Assembly (NCBI GenBank): GCA_016297965.1
Contig: JAEDDP010000001.1
Coordinates: forward strand, 145,432 to 209,431
Source: Alphaproteobacteria bacterium
Lineage (GTDB): Bacteria > Pseudomonadota > Alphaproteobacteria > Rs-D84 > CACZYB01
Direction of reading: 5' to 3'
Length of the DNA: 64,000 nucleotides
Part shown: positions 45,385-53,450 of the stretch, one piece after another
How the letters are laid out: each line of letters begins with the position of its first letter
Position numbering within the stretch: position 1 is the first letter of the stretch
The notes under the pieces: model-generated
What the model saw: only the letters and a program-made list of their open reading frames with translations
What the model was told of the DNA's origin: nothing
The model's database searches: none
Program-made: the position numbers and the translations under genes

Positions 45385-45423
45385 TTTTTGATGTAATAGA
45401 ATAAAAATGTTTGCATTTTGTTC

Positions 45424-45452
45424 TTGACATTTTGCAAAAAATAGTGTATAGT
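45424..45452 (+). promoter_or_regulatory. sigma-70 promoter of virion block A
   Basis: TTGACA at 45424-45429 and TATAGT at 45447-45452 with a 17-base spacer. About 45 bases downstream comes an intrinsic terminator before any gene. Confidence 0.7.
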
Positions 45453-45497
45453 GCATATCAACTAATGGGATAACTGTATCCTGTTTGGTTATTGTCT

Positions 45498-45526
45498 CTC
45501 TTTCATTTCTTGAAAGAGTTTTTTTA
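45498..45526 (+). terminator. leader terminator (possible attenuator) before virion block A
   Basis: CTCTTTC-ATTTCTT-GAAAGAG followed by eight Ts, lying between the block A promoter and the first gene. Read-through or antitermination would be needed for expression. Confidence 0.65.
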
Positions 45527-45543
45527 TATTAAAAACAGAAAGA

Positions 45544-45837
45544 ATGGAAATAAATATGGAAACAATCAATTTATCCTGGTGGATAAGTGTTGTTGAAATT
45601 CCATTATTTGTAGGGGCATTCTGGCTTCTTAAAAATAATATATCGTCTTTGGATTGTGCAGTGAAGGATGTTGAGGCAAAAACGAAAAAAGACACAATTG
45701 ATTTAATTGAAAGTCTTGCGTCTTTTCGTGTGGATGTTGCTATGAATTATGCGTCCATTTCCTGTTTAAAAGATGTGGAAAATCGGCTAACGGCTCATCT
45801 GTTAAGGATTGAGGAAAAAATTTCAGGGGGAAAATAG
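45544..45837 (+). CDS. small phage-type membrane/coiled-coil protein
   Basis: 97 residues (93 if ATG 45556 is used). One hydrophobic helix near the N-terminus (SWWISVVEIPLFVGAFWLL), then a helical, charged region of the coiled-coil type (VKDVEAKTKKDTIDLIESL). I recall similar WW...VE-P...FWL proteins near lysis genes in T7-like alphaproteobacterial prophages, but this is from memory. Stop 45837 is two bases before the next gene, so they are coupled. Confidence 0.6.
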   Translation: MEINMETINLSWWISVVEIPLFVGAFWLLKNNISSLDCAVKDVEAKTKKDTIDLIESLASFRVDVAMNYASISCLKDVENRLTAHLLRIEEKISGGK

Positions 45838-45839
45838 TA

Positions 45840-46283
45840 ATGATAGTTGAAAACAGAGAAAAATTTATTAAACAGTTAAAGTTAAGCTCTAATGTTATAA
45901 AATTTATTTTTGCAAAAAGTTTATTTTCATTGGGTGAAATGGTTTCCGAAAAATTACTTTTTGCGGTGGCATCGGTTGTGATGAACCGCTTTGTGTATGA
46001 GGCGGAAATTTCGGATACCCAACCTGATATTATTAAAATTTTGACTTCAACTTCATTATTTCCTGAATGGAAAAATACAAAATATATGGATGGAATAGAT
46101 GTTTCATCAAACAGGTTTAAAAAATGTTTTGGTGTTGGTGTTTTGGCATTGTCCGGAAAATTAAAGGATAGTGCAAGGCAATCTATTGCATTTATGAAAA
46201 AAGGAAAAAGTTCATTGTGGGCAGATGGGCTTTTGCCATGTTTAGTTATTGATGACTATGCTTTTTATAATAATTGTGCCTAA
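45840..46283 (+). CDS. SleB-like cell-wall hydrolase (putative endolysin)
   Basis: 147 residues. The segment LGEMVSEKLLFAVASVVMNRF resembles the Hydrolase_2/SleB core (G-E...A-V-A-x-V-V-x-N-R), in which the Glu is catalytic. The rest is short and less typical. Its place between a membrane protein and a holin-like gene supports a lysis role. If the Glu assignment is wrong it could be a non-enzymatic phage protein. Confidence 0.5.
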   Translation: MIVENREKFIKQLKLSSNVIKFIFAKSLFSLGEMVSEKLLFAVASVVMNRFVYEAEISDTQPDIIKILTSTSLFPEWKNTKYMDGIDVSSNRFKKCFGVGVLALSGKLKDSARQSIAFMKKGKSSLWADGLLPCLVIDDYAFYNNCA

Positions 46284-46306
46284 AAAAATAATATGGAGGT
46301 TTGTGT

Positions 46307-46525
46307 ATGAATATAATTACAGGTGGATTTTTAAGTGGTAAGAAAACTTTGATTACCGCGATTGTAAGCCTTATATCCTGTGTTGCGGCATATCTTGTTG
46401 GCGATGTGGGTTTGGTTGATTTGATTCAGGTTATCGTGCCTTTGTTTGGTGTGATTTTTATGGGACGAGAGATTTCAGAAAATCTTAAATCAGATTTGGA
46501 AAAACTTAATTCTAAAAAAAAATAG
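46307..46525 (+). CDS. holin-like small membrane protein
   Basis: 72 residues from ATG 46307, with a strong ATGGAGG site. Two hydrophobic helices (TLITAIVSLISCVAAYLVGDVG and VDLIQVIVPLFGVIFMG) are followed by a charged Lys/Glu tail, which is the layout of class II holins. Position right after the hydrolase-like gene supports holin function (inference). Confidence 0.6.
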   Translation: MNIITGGFLSGKKTLITAIVSLISCVAAYLVGDVGLVDLIQVIVPLFGVIFMGREISENLKSDLEKLNSKKK

Positions 46526-46536
46526 GACGGTTTTAT

Positions 46537-46641
46537 TTGTTGGGATTTTTAAGGCTGGTATTTAAAAGACGACATTTCAAATATCTTTTGATACTTGATT
46601 TGTTTGATTGGATAAAAAATAAATTTGTTAAAAAGGGGTAA
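46537..46641 (+). CDS. candidate 34-residue basic peptide
   Basis: TTG 46537 to TAA 46639-46641, with AGGACGG six bases upstream. The product is rich in Lys, Arg, Phe and Leu, amphipathic, and fills the gap between the holin-like and scaffold genes. A TTG start and short length make this uncertain. Confidence 0.3.
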   Translation: MLGFLRLVFKRRHFKYLLILDLFDWIKNKFVKKG

Positions 46642-46647
46642 TGTATT

Positions 46648-47241
46648 ATGGATAATCAAAAAGTAAAGGTAAATCTTTTGGGTGAAGAAAATGGTAATGG
46701 TACAGATGTTCTTGATTTGGCACTTAAAACTAATGGTGCGGAAAAGGAATATAATATCATTCTTCATAACAGATTTTTGACTATTGATAAAGAGGTAAAT
46801 AAAAGGTTAAGGTCTGCGGGATTTACCAATGAACAGGCACAACTTGTTTACGATTTGGCAGGTGAAATTATGATACCAAAGATTCAAGAAGTGGTTGAAG
46901 AATTTCGTGCATATCGCGAGCTTGCAAAATTGGAAAATTATTTTGGTGGTGAAGAACGTTTTGATGAAATATCAAGACAGATTTCTATGTGGGCGGAAAA
47001 AAATGTTCCACCGGAAATTTATCAATCTTTGAACTCTTCTTTTTATGGTGTGATTGCATTGTATAATATGATGACTTCCAATGAACCAAAAGTTATGGCA
47101 AAGTCTGGGGAAACACAGGAAGTTATCACCGAGAAAAAATTGAAAGAGATGATGCAAGATCCAAAATATTGGAGAGATGGTGATAAGGATTTTATTAAAA
47201 AAGTTGATGACGGTTTTAAATTTTTATATGGTGATGAATAA
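46648..47241 (+). CDS. capsid scaffolding/assembly protein
   Basis: 197 residues. An acidic N-terminus, a helical middle (FTNEQAQLVYDLAGEIMIPKIQEVVEEFRAYRELAKLENYFGG), and the C-terminal motif LKEMMQDPKYWRDGDKDFIKKVDDGFKFLYG, which I recognise as the typical end (M-x-D-P-x-Y-W-R-x-x-D-x-x-F-x-x-K-V-x-x-G-F-x-x-L-Y) of T7-like scaffolds in alphaproteobacterial phages. It would guide procapsid assembly with the capsid protein 1.3 kb downstream. Confidence 0.8.
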   Translation: MDNQKVKVNLLGEENGNGTDVLDLALKTNGAEKEYNIILHNRFLTIDKEVNKRLRSAGFTNEQAQLVYDLAGEIMIPKIQEVVEEFRAYRELAKLENYFGGEERFDEISRQISMWAEKNVPPEIYQSLNSSFYGVIALYNMMTSNEPKVMAKSGETQEVITEKKLKEMMQDPKYWRDGDKDFIKKVDDGFKFLYGDE

Positions 47242-47291
47242 AATTTTTATTAAAAAAAATTGAAAAAATTTTATTTTTTTATATTTTGCTG

Positions 47292-47320
47292 TTGCAGTAT
47301 TGCTTTTTGTGTGGTATATT
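47292..47320 (+). promoter_or_regulatory. internal promoter for the H1-like gene
   Basis: TTGCAG at 47292-47297 and TATATT at 47315-47320, 17-base spacer; AAGGAGAG precedes ATG 47353. Confidence 0.5.
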
Positions 47321-47352
47321 GTATCTGTCTTTTGTTTAATAAGGAGAGAGAT

Positions 47353-47817
47353 ATGTTTAAAAGTATAATTAAAAGAGCTTCTAAACCAACCGCAAAAAAG
47401 GTTGCCGTAAAATCAGAAGAAAAAAAAGTTGTTGCTAAAAAAACAACAGTTGCAAAAAAGCCAGTAGCTAAAAAAGTTGCAGTTAAAAAAACAGCAGTTG
47501 CAAAGAAACCAGTTGCTAAAAAAGTAACAGTTAAAAAAGCGACAGTTGCAAAGAAACCAGTTGCTAAAAAAGTTGCAGTTAAAAAAACAACAGTTGCAAA
47601 GAAACCAGTTGCTAAAAAAGTGACAGTTAAAAAGGCAACAGTTGCAAAGAAACCAGTTGCTAAAAAAGTAACAGTTAAGAAAGCAACAGTTGCAAAGAAA
47701 CCAGTTGCTAAAAAAGTAACAGTTAAAAAAATCGTTGTAAAGAAAGCTTCTGTTAAGGTTGCATCAGTTAAAAAAGCTGTGAAACCTGTTGCAAAAAAAA
47801 AAGTAGCAAAGAAGTAG
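47353..47817 (+). CDS. histone H1-like Lys/Ala/Val repeat protein
   Basis: 154 residues from ATG 47353; the longer frame from TTG 47260 is rejected for lack of a ribosome site. Nearly all Lys, Ala, Val, Thr and Pro in 16-residue units (A-K-K-P-V-A-K-K-V-T-V-K-K-A-T-V), the style of bacterial AlgP/H1-like DNA-condensing tails. It has a separate promoter and sits between scaffold and capsid genes, so it may condense packaged DNA, but a host nucleoid role is as likely. Confidence 0.65.
   Translation: MFKSIIKRASKPTAKKVAVKSEEKKVVAKKTTVAKKPVAKKVAVKKTAVAKKPVAKKVTVKKATVAKKPVAKKVAVKKTTVAKKPVAKKVTVKKATVAKKPVAKKVTVKKATVAKKPVAKKVTVKKIVVKKASVKVASVKKAVKPVAKKKVAKK
47449..47736 (+). repeat. six tandem 48-bp coding repeats
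   Basis: Units start at 47449, 47497, 47545, 47593, 47641 and 47689, each beginning GTTGCAAA(A/G)A. They encode the 16-residue unit of the H1-like protein and differ by single bases, so the array has expanded by duplication fairly recently and its length probably varies. Confidence 0.9.
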
Positions 47818-47825
47818 AAGTTTCT

Positions 47826-48386
47826 TTGGTAGTTTCTAATCCTAACAAGGATAAGAAAGAGGTTGGTGAAAATAAGAAAACATCCTTTTTCGGTTCTTTG
47901 TTAGGATTTTTTTATAATCATACAAAGGGAATTATAAAAACAATTTTAATACTTTCAGTATTGGTTGCATTTACAACTTCGTTTATGAAAGAATTAGAAG
48001 TGTATGCGGATATGCGTTTTGCAATGAATCCTATTGAAATTATTTTTATTGGTTTTGTTGATGCTGTTTTTAATCTTGTAAAATACTTTATACCTTTCCT
48101 TTTTGTATGCTTGATTATTAAATTTATTATGATTAAATCTAGGAAGTTAAAGGTTGAATACATATTTAACAGACAATTTAAAATGCAAATCTTGATTGCC
48201 TTTTTGCTTTCGTTTGCATTTGCAGTTTTGTTTTATACTGATGTGTTGGCGATTGCCACATATTCACCACAACTTGTGAAATCATCGGTTGATATTTTTA
48301 TGTTGTCATTCTTTTCAATACTTTTGACATTTACATCTTTGTTTGGTTTGTTGGATGGTGTTGATACCGTGATTTCAAAGAAATAG
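47826..48386 (+). CDS. four-helix membrane protein
   Basis: 186 residues (TTG start at 47826). A polar Asn/Lys/Glu N-terminus, then hydrophobic segments at about 36-53, 68-100, 121-145 and 155-178. Not recognised. It follows the H1-like gene by 8 bases and ends before a terminator, so the two form a pair. It may be a passenger (moron) gene within the virion block rather than a particle component. Confidence 0.6.
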   Translation: MVVSNPNKDKKEVGENKKTSFFGSLLGFFYNHTKGIIKTILILSVLVAFTTSFMKELEVYADMRFAMNPIEIIFIGFVDAVFNLVKYFIPFLFVCLIIKFIMIKSRKLKVEYIFNRQFKMQILIAFLLSFAFAVLFYTDVLAIATYSPQLVKSSVDIFMLSFFSILLTFTSLFGLLDGVDTVISKK

Positions 48387-48413
48387 TTAAGTTCTGGATT
48401 AAATTATACTTTT

Positions 48414-48443
48414 GTCCGTCCCTTTTTGGGGCGGATTTTTTTT
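48414..48443 (+). terminator. intrinsic terminator before the capsid gene
   Basis: TCCGTCCC-TTTTT-GGGGCGGA followed by eight Ts. Confidence 0.8.
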
Positions 48444-48498
48444 ATGGGCGAAGTTAAATTTGCCCTTTTCGTTTAATTAAAATATAGGAGATTTATAT

Positions 48499-49329
48499 AT
48501 GTCAGTTTCTATTGATAAAGTGTTTATAAAACAATTTGAAGCGGATGTTCATCTTGCTTTTCAACAAATGGGAACAAAACTTCGTTCCACAGTTAGAACA
48601 AAAAATGATGTGAAGGGAAGTTCAACTACATTCCAAAAAATTGGAAAGGGTATTGCCAGTGTGAAGGCAAGACATGGACTTGTTCCTGTTATGAATTTGG
48701 ATCATACACCGGTTGAATGTGTATTGACAGATTATTATGCGGGTGATTGGGTTGATGAACTTGATGAATTAAAAACAAATGTTGATGAACGTCGTGTTGT
48801 TGCATCTGCCGGTGCGTATGCCCTTGGTCGCAAAAGTGATGAACTTATCATTGCAGAATTAAACAAGGCAACAAATTCAGTTCAGACATCATCAGCGGGT
48901 CTTACAAAATTAAAGATTTTTGAGGCATTGGAATTTTTGAATGCAAATGATGTGCCAGATGATGGTCAAAGATTTGGTGTTGTTGGTGTTCATCAATGGA
49001 ACGAACTTTTAAGTATGGATGAATTTTCAAAGGCAAGTTATGTCGGCGATACCTATCCTTTACTTAAAGGTACAGAATCAAGAAAATGGATGGGCGTAAA
49101 TTGGATTTTGCATAATTCACTTCCATGCAGTGAAGGTGAAAGAAGTTGTTTCATTTATCATAAAAATGCGATTGGTCATGCATCTGGATGTGAAGTTAAA
49201 ACAGATATTTCATGGCATGGTGAAAGGGCAGCTCACTTTATTTCAAATTGTATGAGTCAAGGAGCAACGCTTATTGATAATCAAGGAATTGTGAAAATTA
49301 TGTGTGATGATGACGCGGTTATTGCCTAA
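48499..49329 (+). CDS. major capsid protein, podovirus type
   Basis: 276 residues, HK97-fold style: N-terminal arm (IDKVFIKQFEADVHLAFQQMGTKLRSTVRTK), then GIASVKARHGLVPVMNLDHTPVECVLTDYYAGDWVDELDELKTNVDERRVVASAGAYALGRKSDELIIAELNK (P-domain/spine helix), and a beta-rich C-terminal half. It resembles Phage_capsid_2-type proteins of T7-like alphaproteobacterial phages. The TATAGGAG before the ATG is a good ribosome site (or a -10). It forms the particle shell with the upstream scaffold. Confidence 0.85.
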   Translation: MSVSIDKVFIKQFEADVHLAFQQMGTKLRSTVRTKNDVKGSSTTFQKIGKGIASVKARHGLVPVMNLDHTPVECVLTDYYAGDWVDELDELKTNVDERRVVASAGAYALGRKSDELIIAELNKATNSVQTSSAGLTKLKIFEALEFLNANDVPDDGQRFGVVGVHQWNELLSMDEFSKASYVGDTYPLLKGTESRKWMGVNWILHNSLPCSEGERSCFIYHKNAIGHASGCEVKTDISWHGERAAHFISNCMSQGATLIDNQGIVKIMCDDDAVIA

Positions 49330-49364
49330 AATAAAACAAAAATAAAAAAAGGAGAAAAAATATT

Positions 49365-49625
49365 ATGAGTATGAATTCAAAAAATTTGTCGGTTCTTGCC
49401 TATTCAAACGGTTTTACATTTTGGCATTATAAAACAGAAGATGCAAAGGATGCGGTTGTTGCGGCGAATTATTTTAATGATGTTGCAAATATTTTTAATG
49501 TTGGTGATTTGATTGTGGCATCAATGGATATTGCAGGTACAATGACAACCGGAATGTTTGCGGTTACTTCAATTGCTTCTGGTGTTGTTTCAATTTCAAG
49601 TATTATTCCATCTGCAAGTGTGTAA
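49365..49625 (+). CDS. small virion-associated protein (putative head protein)
   Basis: 86 residues, beta-rich and Ala/Val/Ser-rich, with no signal peptide or helix. FWHYKTEDAKDAVVAANYFNDVANIFNVGDLIVAS at the start suggests a small beta-sandwich, as in decoration or fibre-base proteins that follow capsid genes. AAAGGAGAAA is upstream. I recall a similar 'W-Y-x-T-x-D' start in capsid-adjacent proteins, but without a search this stays unassigned. Confidence 0.6.
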   Translation: MSMNSKNLSVLAYSNGFTFWHYKTEDAKDAVVAANYFNDVANIFNVGDLIVASMDIAGTMTTGMFAVTSIASGVVSISSIIPSASV

Positions 49626-49649
49626 ATAAAATAAATATCTTTTAATTTC

Positions 49650-49683
49650 AAGGTTCCATTTTTTTTGGGTGGAACCTTTTTTT
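49650..49683 (+). terminator. intrinsic terminator before the tail genes
   Basis: AAGGTTCCA / TGGAACCTT stem followed by a T run; the tail tube A gene begins 16 bases later. Confidence 0.75.
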
Positions 49684-49698
49684 AATGAGGAGAAAGAG

Positions 49699-50253
49699 AT
49701 GAGTTTTTCAAGTATAGATTTGTGTTCAAAGGCACTGAATAAAATTGGTGCGAATTCTATTGTTTCATTTGATGAGGGAACACCGGAGGCGGAAATATGT
49801 GGAAGTTTGTATTCTACATTAAAGTATAAATTGCTTTCAATTTTTTCATGGGGGTTTGCAACATCAATTAAAAAACTTAATCAAGTTGTTGAAGAAGAGC
49901 AAAATGAGTATGGTTATACATTTGCTTTGCCAAGTGATTTTATAAGGGCTTTGAAAATATCCTCAAATTCTCCTTATAAAATTTTGGGAAATTATTTATA
50001 TTGTAATGATGAAGAGGTGGTATTGACCTATATTGCAAATGTTGGTGAGGAATATTTTTCACCACTTTTTGTATCGGCCTTTATTTATTTGATGGCGGCG
50101 GAATTGTCTGTATCACTTCTTAACGATACATCAAAATATTCGTTGTTTTACAAATTGTTTAATTCGGAAATACGACAGGCAAAATCAATAGACAGTCAAC
50201 AGGAAACACCAAAGGTTTTGGGCGATTTTCCGTTGATTTCAGCGAGAGGTTAG
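49699..50253 (+). CDS. tail tubular protein A (gp11-like)
   Basis: 184 residues from ATG 49699 (GAGGAGAAAG upstream; the longer frame from 49669 starts in the terminator). The N-terminus DLCSKALNKIGANSIVSFDEGTPEAEICGSLYSTLKYKLLSIFSWGFATSIKKL is the standard gp11 pattern (A-L-x-x-I-G...D...T-P-E-A-x...L-Y...L-L...W-x-F-A). It joins the portal to the tail nozzle. Length agrees with gp11. Confidence 0.85.
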   Translation: MSFSSIDLCSKALNKIGANSIVSFDEGTPEAEICGSLYSTLKYKLLSIFSWGFATSIKKLNQVVEEEQNEYGYTFALPSDFIRALKISSNSPYKILGNYLYCNDEEVVLTYIANVGEEYFSPLFVSAFIYLMAAELSVSLLNDTSKYSLFYKLFNSEIRQAKSIDSQQETPKVLGDFPLISARG

Positions 50254-50263
50254 GTAGGTAATT

Positions 50264-52165
50264 ATGAAGCAAACTATGAGTATAAGTACTTTTAATTATG
50301 GTGAAATTTCATCTGGGCTTTTTGGTCGGGGAAATTTTGATGCATATAAAAGTGCGGCAATGAAGCTTATGAATATGGATGTTATTCCGACAGGTGGTAT
50401 TGAACGACGGGATGGACTTAGGTATGTTGATACCCTTTCATCAAGGGGAAAAATTGTTTCGTTTGAATATTCTTCGGATAAGGAGTTGATATTATTTTTT
50501 GGAAATAATGTTATTGATATTTATGAAGATGATGTGAAGGTTAAAAGCCTTGTTTCCCCATACAAAGTTGATGATTTGAAAAATATTTGTTGGTGTCAAA
50601 AGGCAAACCAGCTTTTTATCGTGCATCCGGATATTGAACCGCAAATTATAAAATATGATGCGTTGATGGATGAATGGAGTATTTTTCCGTGGGTGTATGC
50701 GACAAATGAAAAATTTGGATATTCTTGTCAACCGTTTAACAGGTTTGATGATACCGTTGGTATTTCAATTACTCCATCGGCAAAGACCGGAGAAATAACA
50801 CTTAAATCCAGTGCAAAACTTTTTACCGCAAATTATGTTGGGGTAAGGTTGAATTTGGATGGTGGTGAGGTGCTTATAACCTCAATTGTATCGGATGTAA
50901 GTGCAAAGGCGACGGTAAAGTCAAATTTGACGGCTGTTACGGCGGATGCAAACTGGCAAGAACAGACTTTTTCCGCATTTCGTGGTTATCCAAAAAGTAT
51001 TGCATTCCATCAAAACAGATTGGTTATTGGTGGTTCAAAAAGTCTTCACAACAGATTGTGGCTTTCGTGTACGGGAAAGCTTTTGAATTTTGATTTGGGG
51101 ACTGGGCTTGACGATGAAGCAATAGAGTTTGATATTTTTTCGGATAAGGTTAATGAAATTGTTGGGGTATTTTCGGGACGACATTTACAGGTGTTTACAT
51201 CGGATGCGGAATGGATGGTGTCCGGTGTGCCACTTACTCCGTCAAATATTTCCGTTTCACAACAAACAAAAATTGGGTCCGTTTCGGACAGGTATATTCC
51301 ACCAAAGTTGGTTGAAGGTTCAACAATATTTGTTGCAAGAAACAAGCGGGAAATTCGTGAATTTTTCTATGGTGATTTAACGGAAAATTATTCGTCGGAA
51401 GATTTGATTTTGCTTTCAAATCATCTTTTATGTTCGCCAATAGAACAAGATTACAGTATTAAAAAAAGGACGCTTTATGTTGTGCAAAATGATGGAACAC
51501 TTGCTGTTTTGATTATAAACAAGACCAACGGAATAAATGCATGGGTGCAATATCAAACGGACGGAAAATTTATTTCTGTTGCCGTGTTGGTTGATAAAGT
51601 TTATGCGATTGTTGAACGAGATGGTACCTACTTTTTGGAAATTTTTGATGGGGATGTTTCATCGGATTGTTCATCAAAATATTGTTTTGAAAATGAGGTG
51701 GAAGAAATTGAAAATCTTTCACGATTTAATGGAAAAGAGGTCGTTGTAAATGCGGATGGCTTTATTTATGAAATGGTTGTATCGGATGGTAAAATCAATT
51801 TGCCGAAACCTTCAAAAAATGTTGTTGTTGGTTTGTCCTTTACTCATTTGTATTGTCCTTTACCTGTGTTTATCAATTCAAGTTATTTGCCAAAGGCGGT
51901 ACGATTATTAGAGTTGAACCTTCGGGTGATGGAAACTCCTCTTTTACAGGTGGATACCGGTGGCGGACTTAAAAACATAACGTTTTTGAATTTTGACAGT
52001 GGGAACAAGTTTGATGAAAGTCTTCCTTGTTTTACCGGTGATTTAAAAATTCGTGGGTATGGATTTATACGAAATTATACAATACCACTTTTTAAAATAC
52101 AGGGATGTAAACCGTATAAATTAAAAATTTTGAATGTGTCAATGTTAATTGATGTAATAAGATGA
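50264..52165 (+). CDS. tail tubular protein B (gp12-like nozzle)
   Basis: 633 residues. Starts with SISTFNYGEISSGLFGRGNFDAYKSAAMKLMNMDVIPTGGIERRDGLRYV, the typical N-terminus of gp12/tail nozzle proteins (N-F-x-x-G-E-x-S...R...Y...A...N...P-x-G-G-x-x-R-R-x-G-x-x-Y). The rest is beta-rich with WMVSGVPLTPSNISVSQQTKIG in the middle, also typical. Slightly shorter than T7 gp12. Follows tail A by 10 bases, so co-transcribed. Confidence 0.85.
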   Translation: MKQTMSISTFNYGEISSGLFGRGNFDAYKSAAMKLMNMDVIPTGGIERRDGLRYVDTLSSRGKIVSFEYSSDKELILFFGNNVIDIYEDDVKVKSLVSPYKVDDLKNICWCQKANQLFIVHPDIEPQIIKYDALMDEWSIFPWVYATNEKFGYSCQPFNRFDDTVGISITPSAKTGEITLKSSAKLFTANYVGVRLNLDGGEVLITSIVSDVSAKATVKSNLTAVTADANWQEQTFSAFRGYPKSIAFHQNRLVIGGSKSLHNRLWLSCTGKLLNFDLGTGLDDEAIEFDIFSDKVNEIVGVFSGRHLQVFTSDAEWMVSGVPLTPSNISVSQQTKIGSVSDRYIPPKLVEGSTIFVARNKREIREFFYGDLTENYSSEDLILLSNHLLCSPIEQDYSIKKRTLYVVQNDGTLAVLIINKTNGINAWVQYQTDGKFISVAVLVDKVYAIVERDGTYFLEIFDGDVSSDCSSKYCFENEVEEIENLSRFNGKEVVVNADGFIYEMVVSDGKINLPKPSKNVVVGLSFTHLYCPLPVFINSSYLPKAVRLLELNLRVMETPLLQVDTGGGLKNITFLNFDSGNKFDESLPCFTGDLKIRGYGFIRNYTIPLFKIQGCKPYKLKILNVSMLIDVIR

Positions 52166-52178
52166 AAGGATTAAAAAA

Positions 52179-52598
52179 ATGGGTACAAGTGTGGCTGTGG
52201 CAAGTGTTATTGCCAAAACAGCATTGGATTACAAAGATGCAAAAGATGAAAAAAAACAACTTAAAAAAGAAAAAGAGTTGAAAGAAGCGGAAATAAAAAA
52301 GAAAAAGGAAATTTACGAGCAGGAAAAAACAGACCTTTTGAAGGCAAAAATTGCATCAAAAAAGGCAAGTCTTGCCGCAAATGGACTTGGGACTACGGAT
52401 GCTTCGTCGGCGGTGTTATTGGGAAGTATGGAAAAGGAGACCGATGAAGATATTGCAAACAATGAATATTTTTCGGATTTAAATCTTTCGGCAAATGAAA
52501 TGAATTATAATTACAAGAAAAATAAAAACTTGCTTGCACGGCGAAAGATGGGACTTAATGCCATAAATTCCGCATCGGATGGGCTTAAATTGTTATAA
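52179..52598 (+). CDS. internal virion/core protein B-like (gp14-like)
   Basis: 139 residues: an N-terminal Ala/Val stretch (VAVASVIAKTALDY), a Lys/Glu coiled coil (about 20-55), and then KKASLAANGLGTTDASSAVLLGSMEKETDEDIANNEY, the G-L-x-x-x-x-G-S...L-x-x-x..E-x-D...N-A pattern seen in core proteins B. Located as expected between tail B and terminase. Such proteins are ejected into the cell envelope during infection. Confidence 0.65.
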   Translation: MGTSVAVASVIAKTALDYKDAKDEKKQLKKEKELKEAEIKKKKEIYEQEKTDLLKAKIASKKASLAANGLGTTDASSAVLLGSMEKETDEDIANNEYFSDLNLSANEMNYNYKKNKNLLARRKMGLNAINSASDGLKLL

Positions 52599-52601
52599 AA
52601 A

Positions 52602-53201
52602 ATGAGCAGGAAATTAAGTTTTGAGAAATTTTTGATAAATTGGAATAAGGTTCAGGAGGTCAAAACTCCGGAACATCATTTGCGTATTGCAAGGTGGCTT
52701 GAAAATATTTATTCATCCGAGACAAGGCGCGGGCTTTTGATGGCATTCCGTAGTAGTGGTAAATCAACAATTGTTGGAGTGTTTTGTGCGTGGCTTTTGT
52801 ATAAAAATCCGAATACGCGAATTTTGGTTGTGGCGGCGGATACTGTGTTGGCACGAAAGATGGTTAGGAATGTAAAGCGGATTATTGAAACGAATCCCTT
52901 GCTTTGTGATATTTGTCCGAAAAAGAAGACAGAGTGGGCGTCGGGAAGTTTTACCGTTGTTCGGGATAAGGAGCTTCGTGATCCGTCAATGCTTGCCGTT
53001 GGATTGATGTCAAATGCCACGGGAAGCAGGGCGGATGTGATTATTTGCGACGATGTTGAGGTGCCAAAAAATTGTGATACATACCAAAAAAGAATCGATT
53101 TGAGGGAGAAATTGTTGGAATTTAACTTCATTTTGGTGCCGGATGGGATGCAAATTTTTATCGGAACTCCGCATACTTTGGATACTATTTACAAAGTTTA
53201 A
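52602..53201 (+). CDS. large terminase, ATPase half (split gene)
   Basis: 199 residues and then a stop. Walker A FRSSGKST (49-56), adenine/Q-type region RILVVAADTVLARKMVRNVKRIIE, Walker B VIICDD (147-151) with catalytic Glu153, and the coupling motif FIGTPHT (187-192) are all intact. The protein ends at TLDTIYKV, exactly where the nuclease half (60185-61057) would continue, so this is a terminase cut at the domain boundary. It powers DNA packaging through the portal. It may be a stand-alone ATPase subunit or a truncated gene; the intact motifs favour the first. Confidence 0.85.
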   Translation: MSRKLSFEKFLINWNKVQEVKTPEHHLRIARWLENIYSSETRRGLLMAFRSSGKSTIVGVFCAWLLYKNPNTRILVVAADTVLARKMVRNVKRIIETNPLLCDICPKKKTEWASGSFTVVRDKELRDPSMLAVGLMSNATGSRADVIICDDVEVPKNCDTYQKRIDLREKLLEFNFILVPDGMQIFIGTPHTLDTIYKV

Positions 53202-53285
53202 AGAAAAAAGTTGGGAATGAAGTGTTTGATTTTATGGGGAAAATATTCTTTGTTTGTACAAATAAAAATTTTTCACAAAAATATA

Positions 53286-53313
53286 TTGACAAATGAAATG
53301 AAATTTGTATAAT
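53286..53313 (+). promoter_or_regulatory. consensus promoter of candidate small RNA 1
   Basis: Perfect TTGACA (53286-53291) and perfect TATAAT (53308-53313), 16-base spacer. Its only downstream product before a terminator is the small RNA. Confidence 0.8.
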
Positions 53314-53319
53314 GAAGTC

Positions 53320-53450
53320 AATTCGTTAATACGAAAAAGAAATTTGCCGAGACGACCCCTCATTTCGGCAAATCTGGTCAAAGGCCAGCAACCCCCTAAG
53401 TCATTCCCTCCTTATTTTCTCTCTCTCCTCGACTTAGGGGATTTTTTTTA
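53320..53450 (+). ncRNA. candidate small RNA 1, pyrimidine-rich terminator loop
   Basis: About 130 nt from the predicted start to the T run. Three hairpins: TTTGCCGA / TCGGCAAA (53343-53372), CTGG / CCAG (53374-53388) and a terminator CCCCTAAGTC / GACTTAGGGG (53393-53440) followed by eight Ts. The 28-base terminator loop (53403-53430) is almost pure C and T and contains CCCTCC and CTCCTC, complementary to Shine-Dalgarno GGAGG. No reading frame with a start and ribosome site lies inside. The loop recalls alphaproteobacterial CCUCCUCCC-loop small RNAs, which may bind mRNA translation start sites. Confidence 0.6.

Noticed and set aside
47449..47736. CRISPR-like regular repeats
   Set aside because: The 48-bp units are adjacent without spacers, in frame and coding for a Lys/Ala repeat.
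52602..53201. ATPase half of the terminase as a simple decayed pseudogene
   Set aside because: All ATPase motifs are intact, the frame is clean, and the break falls exactly at the domain boundary with the other half also intact; kept as a gene, although decay cannot be excluded.
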